Below the pieces are notes generated by a model. It had not been told where the DNA came from. It searched no databases and saw only the letters and a list, made by a program, of their open reading frames with translations. From Streptomyces capillispiralis (GTDB taxonomy: Bacteria > Actinomycetota > Actinomycetes > Streptomycetales > Streptomycetaceae), in assembly GCF_007829875.1 (NCBI RefSeq), contig NZ_VIWV01000001.1, positions 2,046,001 to 2,110,000 of the forward strand: a stretch of 64,000 bases of DNA, read 5' to 3'. Position 1 is the stretch's first letter, and every line of letters begins with the position of its first letter. The translations under genes and the position numbers were made by a program. This document shows positions 25,994 through 35,280 of this stretch, piece after piece.

Positions 25994-27058
25994 TCAGACC
26001 GAGGGGATGGGGACGGCTTCCACGGCGCTGCTCGGGGAGCGCGTGGGGAGGATGCGGGTGAGGGTGAACCCGGCCCTGGTCAGCAGGCGGTCGAACTCCT
26101 CGGCGGTGCGTTCCCGGCCACCGCTGAGCACCATCATGTTGAGGTCGATGATCTTGCTGGGCGAGAAGTCGTCGCCGTCGGGGACGACCGTGTCCACCAC
26201 CAGCAGGCGGGCCTCGTCGGACATCGCCCGGCGGCAGGACCGGAGGATCTCGACGGCGGCGGAGTCGTCCCAGTCGTGCAGCACCCACTTCATGGTGTAG
26301 AGGTCGCCGCCCTCGGGGACCTTCTCGAAGAAGTTGCCGCCGACCAGCTCGCAGCGGTCCGTCAGGCCGGCCCCGGCGATCCTCGCCCTGCCGCCCTCGA
26401 CGACGTGCGGCAGGTCGAGGACGACGCCCGTCGCCGCCGGGTGGGCGGTGAGCAGGGAGGCCAGGAAGCCCCCCTCGCCGCCGCCGACATCGACGATCCG
26501 GCGGTACGGGGCGAAGTCGTACGCCTCCAGGACCGCGTCGGCGACCATCGCGGTCAGCCCGGTCATGGCCTTGCCCAGGTGGTCGTTCATGACCGGGTCG
26601 GTCTCGAAGAAGTCCCAGATCCTCCGGCCGACGGCGCGCTCGAAGACCGGCTCGCCCGTCCGGACGGCGTCGACCAGCCGGCCCCAGGTGAGGTGGTGCG
26701 CCTCGCCCAGTTCCATCTGCACGAAGGACGCCAGGGAACCGGGTACGTCGGTGCGCAGGGCGTCGCCCAGCGGGGTCGTGGTGTAGCGGCCCCCGCCGTC
26801 GCCGCGGAGGACTCCGACGGCGGCGAGGGCGCGCAGCAGGCGGTGCAGCGACCGCGGGTCGCTCCCGGTGAGTTCCGCCAGTTCGGGTGCGGTGCGCGGA
26901 GCCCGGGCGACCAGGTCCGGGAGCCCGAGGGCGGTGCCGGCGTGGACCGCCCGGGCGGTCCAGTACTGGGCGACGACGGCGAACACGCCGTCGAAGTCGG
27001 GTCGGGTCGGTGCGCCGTCCCCGGCGGTCCGCTCGTCCGGTGCGTTCAGGTCGTCCAT
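25994..27058 (-). CDS. SAM-dependent O-methyltransferase (class I, dimeric plant-OMT-like)
   Basis: 354 residues. An N-terminal dimerisation/winged-helix part (TARAVHAGTALGLPDLVA, then LHRLLRALAAVGVL) precedes a Rossmann methyltransferase with SAM motif IVDVGGGEGGFL near residue 190. A conserved MKWVLHDWDD region near residue 255 carries the catalytic His-Asp typical of small-molecule O-methyltransferases. Polyketide and phenolic O-methylation are the usual roles. In this cluster a phenolic terphenyl is the likely substrate, since metK and a PfkB gene supply and recycle SAM. That assignment is inference. Confidence 0.88.
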   Translation of the reverse strand: MDDLNAPDERTAGDGAPTRPDFDGVFAVVAQYWTARAVHAGTALGLPDLVARAPRTAPELAELTGSDPRSLHRLLRALAAVGVLRGDGGGRYTTTPLGDALRTDVPGSLASFVQMELGEAHHLTWGRLVDAVRTGEPVFERAVGRRIWDFFETDPVMNDHLGKAMTGLTAMVADAVLEAYDFAPYRRIVDVGGGEGGFLASLLTAHPAATGVVLDLPHVVEGGRARIAGAGLTDRCELVGGNFFEKVPEGGDLYTMKWVLHDWDDSAAVEILRSCRRAMSDEARLLVVDTVVPDGDDFSPSKIIDLNMMVLSGGRERTAEEFDRLLTRAGFTLTRILPTRSPSSAVEAVPIPSV

Positions 27059-27123
27059 GTCCGGCCTGTCCTTAGGAAGTGGGTGGAGTGTCCTGCGGAG
27101 TGGGTACGGGCGGGAGGACCGCC

Positions 27124-28053
27124 TCAGTCGACGCTGATCGCGATCTTCCCGAGCGTTCCGGCGCCGAAGGCGCCCAGCGCCTGGGCCACGCCGTCCAGGC
27201 CGTAGGTCTCGCCGATCCCGACCTTCAGGTCGCCCTTCGCCGCCGCCGTGGCGATGCGCTCCAGCGTCGCGGGGTCGGGGTTGGCCATCAGGGACGTCAC
27301 CGTGAGGTCGCGGCCGGCCGCCTGCTCGGGTCCGAAGCCGAGGGTGGAGGCGAGGCGTCCGCCGGGCGCCACCAGGTCGAGCAGCGGGGCCGGGTCGCCC
27401 GCCAGGTGGATCACCGCGGCGACGCCCTCGGGTGCGACGGAGCGGACCTGGGCGGCGAGGTCGGCGGTGTGGTCCACGGTGTGGGCGGCGCCGAGGGCCT
27501 GGACGAAGTCGCTCTCCTCACCAGGCTTGGCCGTGGCGAGGACGGTGGCGCCCGCGGCGGACGCGAGCTGGACGGCGTAGGCGCCGACGCCGCCGGTGGC
27601 GCCCACGACGAGGACCGTCTCGCCCTCGCGCGGGGCGATCGTGTCGACGGCGTTCGCCGCCGCCGTGCCAGCCAGGGCCAGGGCACCGGCCCGGGTGAAG
27701 TCCAGGTCGTCCGGGAGGGAGGCGATGCCGTAGCCCTCCGCGACGACGACGTACTCGGCGAAGGAGCCCTCCTGGACGACGGGCTTCATCACGACGCCGA
27801 ACACCCGCTCGCCCACGGCCCGCCGCACCCCCTCGCCCACGGCCTCGACCGTGCCCGCGAAGTCCTTGCCCAGGGTGACCGGGAACTTGTGCTCCAGCAT
27901 GTCCTTGAAGACGCCGTAGACCACGGCTCCGTCGAAGCCGTTGAGCGACGAGGCGCGGACCCTGACCAGGATCTCACCGGGCCCCGGGGACGGCTTGGCC
28001 ACCTCGGTCACGGCGGGGGCGGCTCCGAAGTCGTCGATCGTCACTGCGCGCAT
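27124..28053 (-). CDS. MDR-superfamily NADP-dependent quinone oxidoreductase-like protein
   Basis: 309 residues. A GroES-like N-terminus (VRVRASSLNGFDGAVVYG, LGKDFAGTVEAVGEGV) is followed by a Rossmann domain with VVGATGGVGAYAVQLA. There are no zinc-binding Cys, as in zeta-crystallin/quinone reductases. The NADPH-specific variant is likely from the basic AKPGEES turn, but unproven. It is 65 bases upstream of the methyltransferase on the same strand. HxlR regulators next to such genes often respond to quinones, which fits the cluster theme. ATG 28053 is preceded by AGAGAG. Confidence 0.85.
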   Translation of the reverse strand: MRAVTIDDFGAAPAVTEVAKPSPGPGEILVRVRASSLNGFDGAVVYGVFKDMLEHKFPVTLGKDFAGTVEAVGEGVRRAVGERVFGVVMKPVVQEGSFAEYVVVAEGYGIASLPDDLDFTRAGALALAGTAAANAVDTIAPREGETVLVVGATGGVGAYAVQLASAAGATVLATAKPGEESDFVQALGAAHTVDHTADLAAQVRSVAPEGVAAVIHLAGDPAPLLDLVAPGGRLASTLGFGPEQAAGRDLTVTSLMANPDPATLERIATAAAKGDLKVGIGETYGLDGVAQALGAFGAGTLGKIAISVD

Positions 28054-28129
28054 GGAGAGTTCTCTCTTTCTGGTGAATCCGCGGGACAAGGAAGGTGCGG
28101 TTGATTGATTCGTGCACGAATTACCGGGA

Positions 28130-28597
28130 TCAGGCCCGCGCCTGCTCGTAGGACGCCCGGACGACCTGTGTGGCCACCTCGAGTTCGTCCTCGTCGCGCG
28201 GCGCGTAGAGCATGACGATGGTGTCGGGGAATTCCGCCCTCCGGACAATCGGATGGGGTTCGGTCCAGCCGAGTTCCTCCAGCAGGTCGAGGGTCTCCGT
28301 GGGCACCGTGAGGTGCAGGAAACCCGAGCGGTGGATGTGCCCGAACTCGTCGACCGTGGGGTGCAGGAAGGCCTCGAAGGGACGGTTGCTGCGGCGCAGG
28401 CGCAGGGCGAGCGACGACGGCTCGGACACCAGGCTCATACTGGTGAAGACGCCGGGCAGCGCCTCGGCGCGGGCCACCAGCGCCTCGCGGATCTGCGGGG
28501 GCGAGAAGTCCTCGAGCTGGTCGTGCGGGATTTCCCGGCCGGTCGTCGCGGGCCGGGTTCCCTTTCGCGGGGGCAGAGCGCTCAGATCGACGGCCAT
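28130..28597 (-). CDS. DUF5519/luciferase-family protein
   Basis: 155 residues. The sequence has LVSEPSSLALRLRRSNRPFEAFLHPTV-like features near residue 60, and FGHIHRSGFLHLTVP, which match small proteins annotated DUF5519 or luciferase domain-containing. There is no flavin motif, so the luciferase label does not imply light emission. A GAGGAGACCC ribosome site precedes ATG 28597. It starts the leftward run, opposite the HxlR gene, so it is likely controlled by that repressor. The function is unknown. Confidence 0.7.
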   Translation of the reverse strand: MAVDLSALPPRKGTRPATTGREIPHDQLEDFSPPQIREALVARAEALPGVFTSMSLVSEPSSLALRLRRSNRPFEAFLHPTVDEFGHIHRSGFLHLTVPTETLDLLEELGWTEPHPIVRRAEFPDTIVMLYAPRDEDELEVATQVVRASYEQARA

Positions 28598-28626
28598 GGG
28601 TCTCCTCAGCTGCATGACGAGCGGGC

Positions 28627-28729
28627 GGTGCACCGGAATGCGGCCGGGAAACGGGTCCGGTAACCCAGAAATCCGGAACTGCAATTTCCGGTTCTGTTTT
28701 CGGGCCGTGGATCACTGCTCCGGTGCACC
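28627..28729. promoter_or_regulatory. Divergent control region of HxlR gene and DUF5519 operon
   Basis: Two inverted copies of GGTGCACCGGA lie at 28627-28637 and 28719-28729; each contains the self-palindrome GGTGCACC. Between them CCGGAA-N7-TTCCGG is at 28673-28691. HxlR dimers bind palindromes, so these are the best operator candidates. A GATAAT -10 for the HxlR gene lies at 28765-28770 with a poorly spaced TTGGTC at 28744. Confidence 0.5.
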
Positions 28730-28789
28730 TCACGAATGGTGCGTTGGTCACTTCTTGTTCTCGCGATAATTCTGGGCGATGATGCCTGG

Positions 28790-29191
28790 GTGACAGAAGA
28801 CGGCACTTCAAAGATCGCTACGCACATTGATGTTCCCGACCACGTCAGCGAGGGTCTGCCGACTTGCCGGCTGCGCGAGGTGCTGGACCGGGTGGGCGAC
28901 AAGTGGAGCGTCCTGATCATGGCGATACTCGGCGACGGCCCCCGCCGGTACTCCGAGCTGCGCCGCTCGATCGACGGCATCTCCCAGCGGATGCTGACGC
29001 TGACGCTGCGCAGCCTGGAGCGTGACGGACTGGTGATCCGGACCGTCACGCCCACCACGCCGCCCCGGGTCGACTACGAGCTGACGCCGGTCGGGAAGAC
29101 CCTCTCCTCACGGGTGAGTTCGCTCATCGAGTGGGCCGAGCAGCACCGGGAGTACATCAGCATCTCCCGGCGCAGCTACGACGCGGAGTAG
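28790..29191 (+). CDS. HxlR-family transcriptional regulator
   Basis: 133 residues from GTG 28790. The core is CRLREVLDRVGDKWSVLIMAIL, then RYSELRRSIDGISQRMLTLTLRSLERDGLV and TPPRVDYELTPVGKTL, the standard HxlR winged helix. A single N-terminal Cys before LREVL is the residue that senses electrophiles or quinones in HypR/QorR-type members. It is divergent from DUF5519-MDR-methyltransferase-DoxX and convergent with the multicopper oxidase gene, ending one base before it. A repressor of quinone-linked genes is a reasonable guess. Confidence 0.88.
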   Translation: MTEDGTSKIATHIDVPDHVSEGLPTCRLREVLDRVGDKWSVLIMAILGDGPRRYSELRRSIDGISQRMLTLTLRSLERDGLVIRTVTPTTPPRVDYELTPVGKTLSSRVSSLIEWAEQHREYISISRRSYDAE

Positions 29192-29192
29192 C

Positions 29193-30653
29193 TCAGACGA
29201 TCCGCATGTTGGCCATCATGCCCATCGCCGCGTGGTCGAAGATGTGGCAGTGGTACACGTAGGTGCCCCGGTACCCGGTGAACGTCGCCTGGAGTCTGAC
29301 CGTCTCCCCCGGCATCAGGGAGACGGTGTCCTTCAGGCCGTACTCCGGACCGGACGTGACGGGTTGACCGTTGCGCTCCAGGACCCGGAACTGCACCAGG
29401 TGCATGTGGAAGTTGTGGGGCGCGATCTGGTTGGCGTTGGTGACGGTCCAGATCTCCGTGGTGCCGTAGGCGATCTCGGTGTCGATGCGGTCGTGGTCGT
29501 AGACCTTGCCGTCGATGTAGGCCAGGCCGTGGGGGCCGCTGGTCTCGTCCATGAACAGTTCGACGCTCCGGTCGACGGTGGCGGGCGGCAGCTCCGGGAG
29601 GGTGCGCAGCACGCCCGGCACCACGCTGCTGTCGGCCGCGGTGCGCGTCACGCGGAACTGCAGGACCTGGGAGACCAGGTCGGCCGGCCCTCCGGGCACC
29701 GCGTCCGGGCGGTTGGCGAGGACCAGTTCGGTGCCGACCGGGTACCGGGAGAAGTCCACGACGATGTCCGCGCGCTCGCCCGGGGACAGCGCGACCGACG
29801 TCGTGCGGTACGGCGCCGGCAGCAGGCCCCCGTCGGTGCCGATCAGCTGGAACTCCGAGCCGTCGGACAGGCTGAGGTCGAAGTACCGCATGTTGGCCGT
29901 GTTGTAGACGCGGAAGCGGTACTTGCGCGCGGCCACCTCGAAGTACGGCCACGCCTTGCCGTTGGCGAGGATGACGTTGCGGTGGAGGAAGTCGCCCATC
30001 TCGTAGACGAGCGCGCCGGAGTCGTCGAAGCGGGCGTCGCGCAGGGAGACCGGCACGTCGTAGGCGCCGGAGGGCAGCCCCAGGCGTTCCTCGGTGTCGT
30101 CGGTGAGGAGGTAGGTGCCGGTGAGGCCGCGGAAGACGTTCTCCGACTCGGCGTGGTGGGCGTGGTCGTGGAACCAGAGGTTCGCGTGCGGCTGGGTGTT
30201 GGGGTACGTGTAGGTCTTCCGGCCGCCGTTCGGGGCGATGAGGTCCATGGGGCCGCCGTCGCTGTCCTCCGGGACGTGCGCGCCGTGCAGGTGGACGGAG
30301 GTCGGGACGGAGAGCTGGTTGGTCTGCCGGACCACCACGCGCTCGCCGGACCGCGCCTTGATGACCGGGCCGGGGAAGCTGCCGTTGAAGGTGCGCACGG
30401 CGGTCGTCCTGCCGGGGACGACCGTCTTGTTCACTTCCTTGATCGGCATCGCGTAGTAACGCGTGGTGCCCGACACCGCGTACGGGCGCAGCACCGGCGG
30501 CACCGGCATGCGCAGCGTGAACTTGCGGATGCCGGCCGGGTCGAGGTCCGCCGCGGCGGCTTCCTGGCCGGAGGGCGGGAGGAGCAGTCCCGCGCCGCCG
30601 AGAGCTCCGGTGACCGTGGCGCCCGCCACGAGGAAGGTTCTGCGAGTGATCAC
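29193..30653 (-). CDS. Multicopper oxidase with Tat signal (CotA/laccase-like)
   Basis: 486 residues. The start MITRRTFLVAGATVTGALGG is a twin-arginine signal, so export in folded state is expected. Copper ligands are in HLHGAHV, FHDHAHHAE, HNFHMHLV and the C-terminal HCHIFDHAAMGMM, giving T1, T2 and T3 sites with Met as axial ligand. Bacterial members oxidise phenols, aminophenols or bilirubin with oxygen. In a terphenyl cluster it could oxidise hydroquinones or couple phenols outside the cell. GTG 30653 has GGGGGACAT upstream. A possible promoter lies at 30893-30923. Confidence 0.9.
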   Translation of the reverse strand: MITRRTFLVAGATVTGALGGAGLLLPPSGQEAAAADLDPAGIRKFTLRMPVPPVLRPYAVSGTTRYYAMPIKEVNKTVVPGRTTAVRTFNGSFPGPVIKARSGERVVVRQTNQLSVPTSVHLHGAHVPEDSDGGPMDLIAPNGGRKTYTYPNTQPHANLWFHDHAHHAESENVFRGLTGTYLLTDDTEERLGLPSGAYDVPVSLRDARFDDSGALVYEMGDFLHRNVILANGKAWPYFEVAARKYRFRVYNTANMRYFDLSLSDGSEFQLIGTDGGLLPAPYRTTSVALSPGERADIVVDFSRYPVGTELVLANRPDAVPGGPADLVSQVLQFRVTRTAADSSVVPGVLRTLPELPPATVDRSVELFMDETSGPHGLAYIDGKVYDHDRIDTEIAYGTTEIWTVTNANQIAPHNFHMHLVQFRVLERNGQPVTSGPEYGLKDTVSLMPGETVRLQATFTGYRGTYVYHCHIFDHAAMGMMANMRIV

Positions 30654-31000
30654 TTGATGTCCCCCATGCGTACTGCCGGGGACGCTCTTGCCGCGTCCCG
30701 CGGTCGGTCCGGGCGGTCGGGTCACGAGGTGGGGGGAACGGCCGCGCCACGGCCGCCGGCTGGGTGACCCGGGACGGAGGGTGGGGCCTCGCAGCGCCGG
30801 ACCGATCTTGGCCACAATTCTCCGGCGCTCCGAACTGCCGCTCAAGACAGGGCAGTTGCAGAAGCAGGTCGGATTCTCCAGGTCACGGCGTGGTTGTACC
30901 GGGCAGTGCCAGGAGAACGTCAATCCTGTGCGGGTTCCTCGCGGACGGAACCGGTCCGGTACCGGCGGCCGGAAACCGGCCTTCCGGTGCCGGGCGGGGC
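30654..31000. other. Intergenic region between multicopper oxidase and chorismate mutase genes
   Basis: 347 bases. A leftward promoter candidate is TTGACG (30923-30918) with TACAAC (30898-30893), spacing 19. An inverted repeat AACTGCC-N11-GGCAGTT is at 30833-30857, downstream of that -10, so it could be an operator. No gene is seen. Confidence 0.4.
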
Positions 31001-31324
31001 TCACGGTGTCCGGGCGATCGCCTCGTGGTGCCGGATCACCTCGGTGATGACGAGGTGCAGCAGCTTCTCCGCGAACGCCGGGTCGAGGCGGGCGGACTCG
31101 GCGATCTCGCGCAGCCGGGCGATCTGCCGGGCCTCGCGGGCCGGGTCGGACGGCGGCAGCCGGTACTGGGCCTTCAGCTCGCCGACCCGGCGGGTGTACT
31201 TGAAGCGTTCGGCGAGCATGTGGATCACGGCCGCGTCGACGTTGTCGATGCTCTGGCGCAGCAGTTCCAGTTCGCCGCGCACGGACTCGCCGGTGGTGGT
31301 GATGGTCGTCGCCGTCATGGGCAT
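31001..31324 (-). CDS. Chorismate mutase, AroQ type
   Basis: 107 residues, the size of a single-domain AroQ fold. LELLRQSIDNVDAAVIHMLAERFKY and RRVGELKAQYRLPPSDPAREAR contain the catalytic Arg/Lys pattern R-x-x-I-D and the K in GELK. IARLREIAESARLDP closes the helical bundle. It converts chorismate to prephenate. I start at ATG 31324; ATG 31318 is possible. It complements prephenate dehydratase at 36758, and together they direct flux to phenylpyruvate. There are no fused dehydratase or DAHP domains. Confidence 0.85.
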   Translation of the reverse strand: MPMTATTITTTGESVRGELELLRQSIDNVDAAVIHMLAERFKYTRRVGELKAQYRLPPSDPAREARQIARLREIAESARLDPAFAEKLLHLVITEVIRHHEAIARTP

Positions 31325-31652
31325 GGGGTCTCTTCCCTCCGCTGCTGGTTCGGATGCGGTCGGCCGCGTCTCCCGCGCGAGGAGCGGGGCACGCGGGCGC
31401 GGCTGCGGTGACGGTGCCACCGCCCGGGGACGGGCCCGCCGGGGGCGGGAGAGCGGGTCGTGCCGGGTACGGAGGGGGCCGGTCGCGCGCTGTGGCCTCG
31501 CCGTCCCGTTGGCCGTCACCGGCCGCCCCGACCTCCCCTCGCCCCACGCCCGGCCGGGACCGCCGGGACCGCCGGGACCGCCGGGACCGCCGGGACCGCC
31601 GGGACCGCCGGGGCGGCCGGGGTACGGGCGCCGGATGGCGGGTGGGCGGCGC
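31325..31652. other. Intergenic region with minisatellite between chorismate mutase and chorismate synthase genes
   Basis: 328 bases with no supported gene. CCGGGACCG units repeat head to tail about six times at 31553-31609. The open frames across it are low-complexity. Confidence 0.5.
31553..31609. repeat. 9-base tandem repeat (CCGGGACCG)
   Basis: About six near-perfect units. It lies 40 bases downstream of the chorismate synthase stop, in a non-coding gap. Confidence 0.9.
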
Positions 31653-32837
31653 TCACCGTACGACCAGGTGGTCCAGGTACGCGGTGACGTTGCGGCGGGT
31701 CTCGGTGACGCTGTCGCCGCCGAACTTCTCCGCCACCGCGTCCGCGAGGACCAGCGCGACCATCGCCTCGGCGACGATGCCGGCCGCCGGTACGGCGCAG
31801 ACGTCGGAGCGCTGGTGATGGGCGAGCGCCGGGCGGCCCGTGCTCACGTCGACGGTCGTCAGGGCCCGCGGGACGGTCGCGATCGGCTTCATCGCCGCCC
31901 GCACCCGCAGCGGTTCACCCGTGGACAGCCCGCCCTCGGTGCCGCCGGAGCGGGCCGTGACCCGGCGGATGCCGCCGGGCGTGGGCACCATCTCGTCGTG
32001 GGCCCGGGTGCCGGGCACCCGGGCCAGTCCGAAGCCGTCGCCGACCTCCACGCCCTTGATGGCCTGGATGCCCATCAGGGCCCCCGCCAGCCGGGCGTCA
32101 AGACGGCGGTCCCAGTGCACGTGCGAGCCGAGGCCGACCGGGACCCCGTACGCCAGCACCTCGACGACGCCGCCGAGGGTGTCACCGTCCTTGTGAGCCC
32201 GGTCGATCTCCGCGACCATCGCCGCCGAGGCGTCCGCGTCCAGACAGCGCACCGGATCGGCGTCCAGCCGCTCCACATCGTCCGGGGTCGGGTGGACACC
32301 CCGGGGCGCCTCGGCGCCCGCCAGTTCCACCACGTGGCTGACGATCTCGACGCCGGCCGTCTCCTTCAGATACGACCGGGCCACCGCGCCCAGGGCCACG
32401 CGCGCCGCGGTCTCCCGGGCGCTCGCCCGCTCCAGCACCGGTCTGGCCTCGTCGAAGCCGTATTTCTGCATGCCGGCGAGGTCGGCGTGGCCCGGCCGGG
32501 GGCGGGACAGGGGCGCGTTGCGGGCCAGGTCGGCCACGGCCATCGGGGCCACCGGGTCGGCGGCCATGACCTGCTGCCACTTGGGCCACTCGGTGTTGCC
32601 GACCATGACCGCGACCGGGGAGCCGAGGGTGAGGCCGTGGCGGACGCCGCCGAGGAAGGTGACCTCGTCCCGCTCGAACGTCATCCGCGCGCCGCGGCCG
32701 TGGCCGAGTCGGCGCCGGGCGAGGTGGTCCGCCACCAGGTCCGTGGTGACCGGCACCCCGGCGGGCAGCCCCTCCAGTGTCGCGACGAGTGCGGGACCGT
32801 GGGACTCCCCCGCGGTCAGCCAGCGCAACCTGCCCAC
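31653..32837 (-). CDS. aroC: Chorismate synthase
   Basis: 394 residues. Family signatures [29 protein letters not shown] and [15 protein letters not shown] are all present, with the flavin-binding [14 protein letters not shown] region. It makes chorismate from EPSP using reduced FMN. This is a second, cluster-located copy in all likelihood, since a primary aro operon is not here. GTG 32837 is chosen from the conserved start and AAAGGGG site. It sits between DAHP synthase and chorismate mutase genes, all leftward. Confidence 0.95.
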   Translation of the reverse strand: MGRLRWLTAGESHGPALVATLEGLPAGVPVTTDLVADHLARRRLGHGRGARMTFERDEVTFLGGVRHGLTLGSPVAVMVGNTEWPKWQQVMAADPVAPMAVADLARNAPLSRPRPGHADLAGMQKYGFDEARPVLERASARETAARVALGAVARSYLKETAGVEIVSHVVELAGAEAPRGVHPTPDDVERLDADPVRCLDADASAAMVAEIDRAHKDGDTLGGVVEVLAYGVPVGLGSHVHWDRRLDARLAGALMGIQAIKGVEVGDGFGLARVPGTRAHDEMVPTPGGIRRVTARSGGTEGGLSTGEPLRVRAAMKPIATVPRALTTVDVSTGRPALAHHQRSDVCAVPAAGIVAEAMVALVLADAVAEKFGGDSVTETRRNVTAYLDHLVVR

Positions 32838-33019
32838 GGCAGTGCCCCTTTCGTCCGTCGGTGACCGGCGGGCGGGCGGCCCGCCGCGCGGCAGCCCGTC
32901 ACGGCGGTGGCCGCCCTCGAAGTGACCTTCACCCCCTGCCGCCGCGCCGCGGGCACGGAACGCGGTGCGCCCGGGGAGCGGCCGGACGTGTGCGGCGCGA
33001 ACGGTTCGGACGTCATGGC

Positions 33020-34405
33020 TCAGGCCGCCGGGCCGTCGGGCACCGGCCGGTCCCCGTGCAGGAACTCGGCGACCAGGAAGGCCAGGTCGAGCGACTGGCC
33101 GCGGTTCAGGCGCGGGTCGCAGGCCGACTCGTACCGGTCGAACAGGTCCGGGAAGCCGAGGTCGTGCCCGCCGCCGACGCACTCGGTGACGTCGTCACCG
33201 GTCAGTTCGACGTGGATGCCGCCGGCGTGCGTGCCCAGCGCGCGGTGCACCTCGAAGAAGCCGCGGACCTCGGCGAGGATGTCGTCGAAGCGGCGCGTCT
33301 TGTGACCGGAGGGCGCCTCCATGGTGTTGCCGTGCATCGGGTCGCACACCCAGGCCACCCGCGCGCCGGACGCGGTGGCCTTCTCCACCAGGTCGGGCAG
33401 CACGTCCCGGACCCGGTCGGCGCCGAGGCGGACGACGAAGGTGAGGCGGCCGGGCTCGCCGTCCGGGTCGAGGCGGTCGATCAGCCGCAGGACGGTGTCC
33501 GGGGTGGCGGTGGGGCCGAGCTTGACGCCGATCGGATTGTCGATCCGGGAGAAGTACTCCACGTGGGCGCCGTCGAGGTCGCGGGTCCGCTCGCCGATCC
33601 AGAGCATGTGGCCGGAGGCGGCGTGGACCCGTCCGGTGCGCGGGTCACGGCGGGTGAGCGGGCCCTCGTAGTCGAGCAGCAGCCCTTCGTGGGAGACGTA
33701 GAACTCGGCGTCGTCGAAGTGGTCGGGGCGGGCGCCGGTGGCGCGCATGAAGTGCAGCGCCCGGTCGATGCCGGCGGCGATCGTCTCGTAGGTGCCGCGC
33801 AGCGGGGAACCGGCGATGAAGTCGCGGTTCCACTCGTGCACCTGGCTCAGTCCGGCGTGGCCCCGGGCGGTGAAGGCCCGCACCGCGTTGAGGGTGCTGG
33901 AGGACGCCCGGTACATCCGCAGCAGCCGCTCGGGGTCGGGGACGCGGGCCTCGGCGGTGAAGTCGAAGCCGTTCACGGCGTCGCCGCGGTAGGTAGGCAG
34001 GGTAACGCCGTCACGCGTCTCGACCGGCTGGGAGCGGGGCTTGGCGTACTGGCCGGCCAGGCGGCCGACCTTCACCACCGGCACCGAGGCGGCGTAGGTG
34101 AGGACGGCCGCCATCTGCATCATCGTGGTGAGCTTGCGGTGCACGGAGTCGGCGGAGGCCTGAGCGAAGGTCTCCGCGCAGTCGCCGCCCTGGAGCAGCA
34201 GGGCCTCGCCCCGGGCCACGGCGGCCAGGCGGTCGCGGAGCCGGTCGCACTCGTCGGCGAAGACCAGGGGCGGGGCCCCGGCCAGTTCCTCGGTGACGCG
34301 GTGGAGGGCGGCCGGGTCCGGCCAGTCGGGTCGCTGGGCCGCCGGGAGGCCGCTCCAGGTGTTCACCAGCGCGACGCCGCTCGTCTCCGACTTCAAGGTG
34401 TCCAT
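33020..34405 (-). CDS. Class II 3-deoxy-7-phosphoheptulonate (DAHP) synthase
   Basis: 461 residues, plant/actinobacterial class II type. Landmarks are [47 protein letters not shown] and [20 protein letters not shown]. The metal-binding Cys of GGDCAE, the His of DPMHGN and the C-terminal Glu/Asp are present. It catalyses the first shikimate step. The N-terminal regulatory extension seen in the M. tuberculosis enzyme looks shortened, so feedback control may be relaxed (inference). ATG 34405 is selected. The gene is 83 bases downstream of the azoreductase gene stop. Confidence 0.95.
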   Translation of the reverse strand: MDTLKSETSGVALVNTWSGLPAAQRPDWPDPAALHRVTEELAGAPPLVFADECDRLRDRLAAVARGEALLLQGGDCAETFAQASADSVHRKLTTMMQMAAVLTYAASVPVVKVGRLAGQYAKPRSQPVETRDGVTLPTYRGDAVNGFDFTAEARVPDPERLLRMYRASSSTLNAVRAFTARGHAGLSQVHEWNRDFIAGSPLRGTYETIAAGIDRALHFMRATGARPDHFDDAEFYVSHEGLLLDYEGPLTRRDPRTGRVHAASGHMLWIGERTRDLDGAHVEYFSRIDNPIGVKLGPTATPDTVLRLIDRLDPDGEPGRLTFVVRLGADRVRDVLPDLVEKATASGARVAWVCDPMHGNTMEAPSGHKTRRFDDILAEVRGFFEVHRALGTHAGGIHVELTGDDVTECVGGGHDLGFPDLFDRYESACDPRLNRGQSLDLAFLVAEFLHGDRPVPDGPAA

Positions 34406-34488
34406 GTCAGAACCTCTGGATTCCGGTGCTACGAAGGGTGGTTGTGGGCAGATGGGCCGTCCCGGGGGCCGGTGCCCGGCCCCGTGTC

Positions 34489-35169
34489 TCAGGCGCGGAC
34501 ACGCCGGGCGTGCAGGCGGGCGCCCTCCAGCGCCTCCTTGAGCGAGGAGGCGGCGAACTGCTGGAAGGACGCGAGCCGGGGGACGTGTCCGGACTTGGTC
34601 ATCTCGGCGTGCAGGAAGGTCAGGTCGTCGGCGAGGGCGACCATGCCCAGGGCGGCCCGCAGATAGGGCTCCTGGAAGTCGTAGGAGTGCCGGGGCGTGC
34701 CGGGGCCGTAGGCGCCGCCGCGGGCGGTGACGACGACGACCTGCTTGCCGGACAGCGGGCCGGTGCCGGTGTCCGGGTCGACCACCAGGGGCGGTATGAC
34801 GAGCCGGTCGAACCACGCCTTGAAGGTGGAGGGCAGGGAGAAGTTGTGCATGGGCAGCCCGAGCAGGATCGTGTCGGCGGCCAGCACCTCGTCGATCACC
34901 TCCCAGGCCAGCAGCCAGCCGTGCTTCTCCTCGGGCGTCCGCGCGGCGTCCCGCGCCACGTCCAGGCCGCGCTGCCCGCTGCTCTCCAGCCGGTGCATGA
35001 CGGCGATCTGTCCGGCGTCGATGTGCGGCACCGGCCGCGCCGCCAGGTCGCGGTGCAGGTGCGTGCCGTCCGGGTGGGCCGCCCGCCACGACGCGGCGAA
35101 CTCGGCGGTGACCCGCCGTGTCGTGGAGCCCGGCCGGGGGCTGGTGTCGAGGTGCAGCAAGGTGGGCAT
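34489..35169 (-). CDS. FMN-dependent NADH:quinone/azo oxidoreductase (AzoR-like flavodoxin fold)
   Basis: 226 residues. LLHLDTSPRPGSTTRRV is the phosphate-binding loop for FMN; PMHNFSLPSTFKAWFDRL and VVTARGGAYGPG complete the AzoR pattern. Such enzymes reduce azo dyes and quinones with NADH by two-electron transfer. In this cluster it could keep a benzoquinone intermediate of the polyporic acid type reduced. It heads the leftward azoR-DAHP synthase-aroC run and its upstream region abuts the IS110 element. Confidence 0.88.
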   Translation of the reverse strand: MPTLLHLDTSPRPGSTTRRVTAEFAASWRAAHPDGTHLHRDLAARPVPHIDAGQIAVMHRLESSGQRGLDVARDAARTPEEKHGWLLAWEVIDEVLAADTILLGLPMHNFSLPSTFKAWFDRLVIPPLVVDPDTGTGPLSGKQVVVVTARGGAYGPGTPRHSYDFQEPYLRAALGMVALADDLTFLHAEMTKSGHVPRLASFQQFAASSLKEALEGARLHARRVRA

Positions 35170-35195
35170 GGGTGTTCCTTAAGAATGTTGGGCGG

Positions 35196-35272
35196 TCCGG
35201 GAGGACCGGGTGTGGCTGATGGGGTGTTTGCCGTTGATGGCTCCCGGAGAATGGCCGCCCGGTCCTCCGGGA
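35196..35272. repeat. Inverted repeat between azoreductase gene and IS110 transposase gene
   Basis: TCCGGGAGGACCGGG (35196-35210) and CCCGGTCCTCCGGGA (35258-35272) are complementary at 14 of 15 positions, 47 bases apart. It lies in the 211-base non-coding gap between divergent genes. It could be part of the azoR leader or belong to the insertion element's left end. Confidence 0.6.
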
Positions 35273-35280
35273 CGCTCCGA

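Noticed and set aside
28130..28597. Bioluminescence-type luciferase
   Set aside because: The family name is misleading; there is no LuxA-like or FMN-binding motif.
29232..30767. Long rightward open frame opposite the multicopper oxidase gene
   Set aside because: It is the antisense shadow of a conserved gene in GC-rich DNA, with low-complexity Val/Asp/Gly/Arg composition and no domain.
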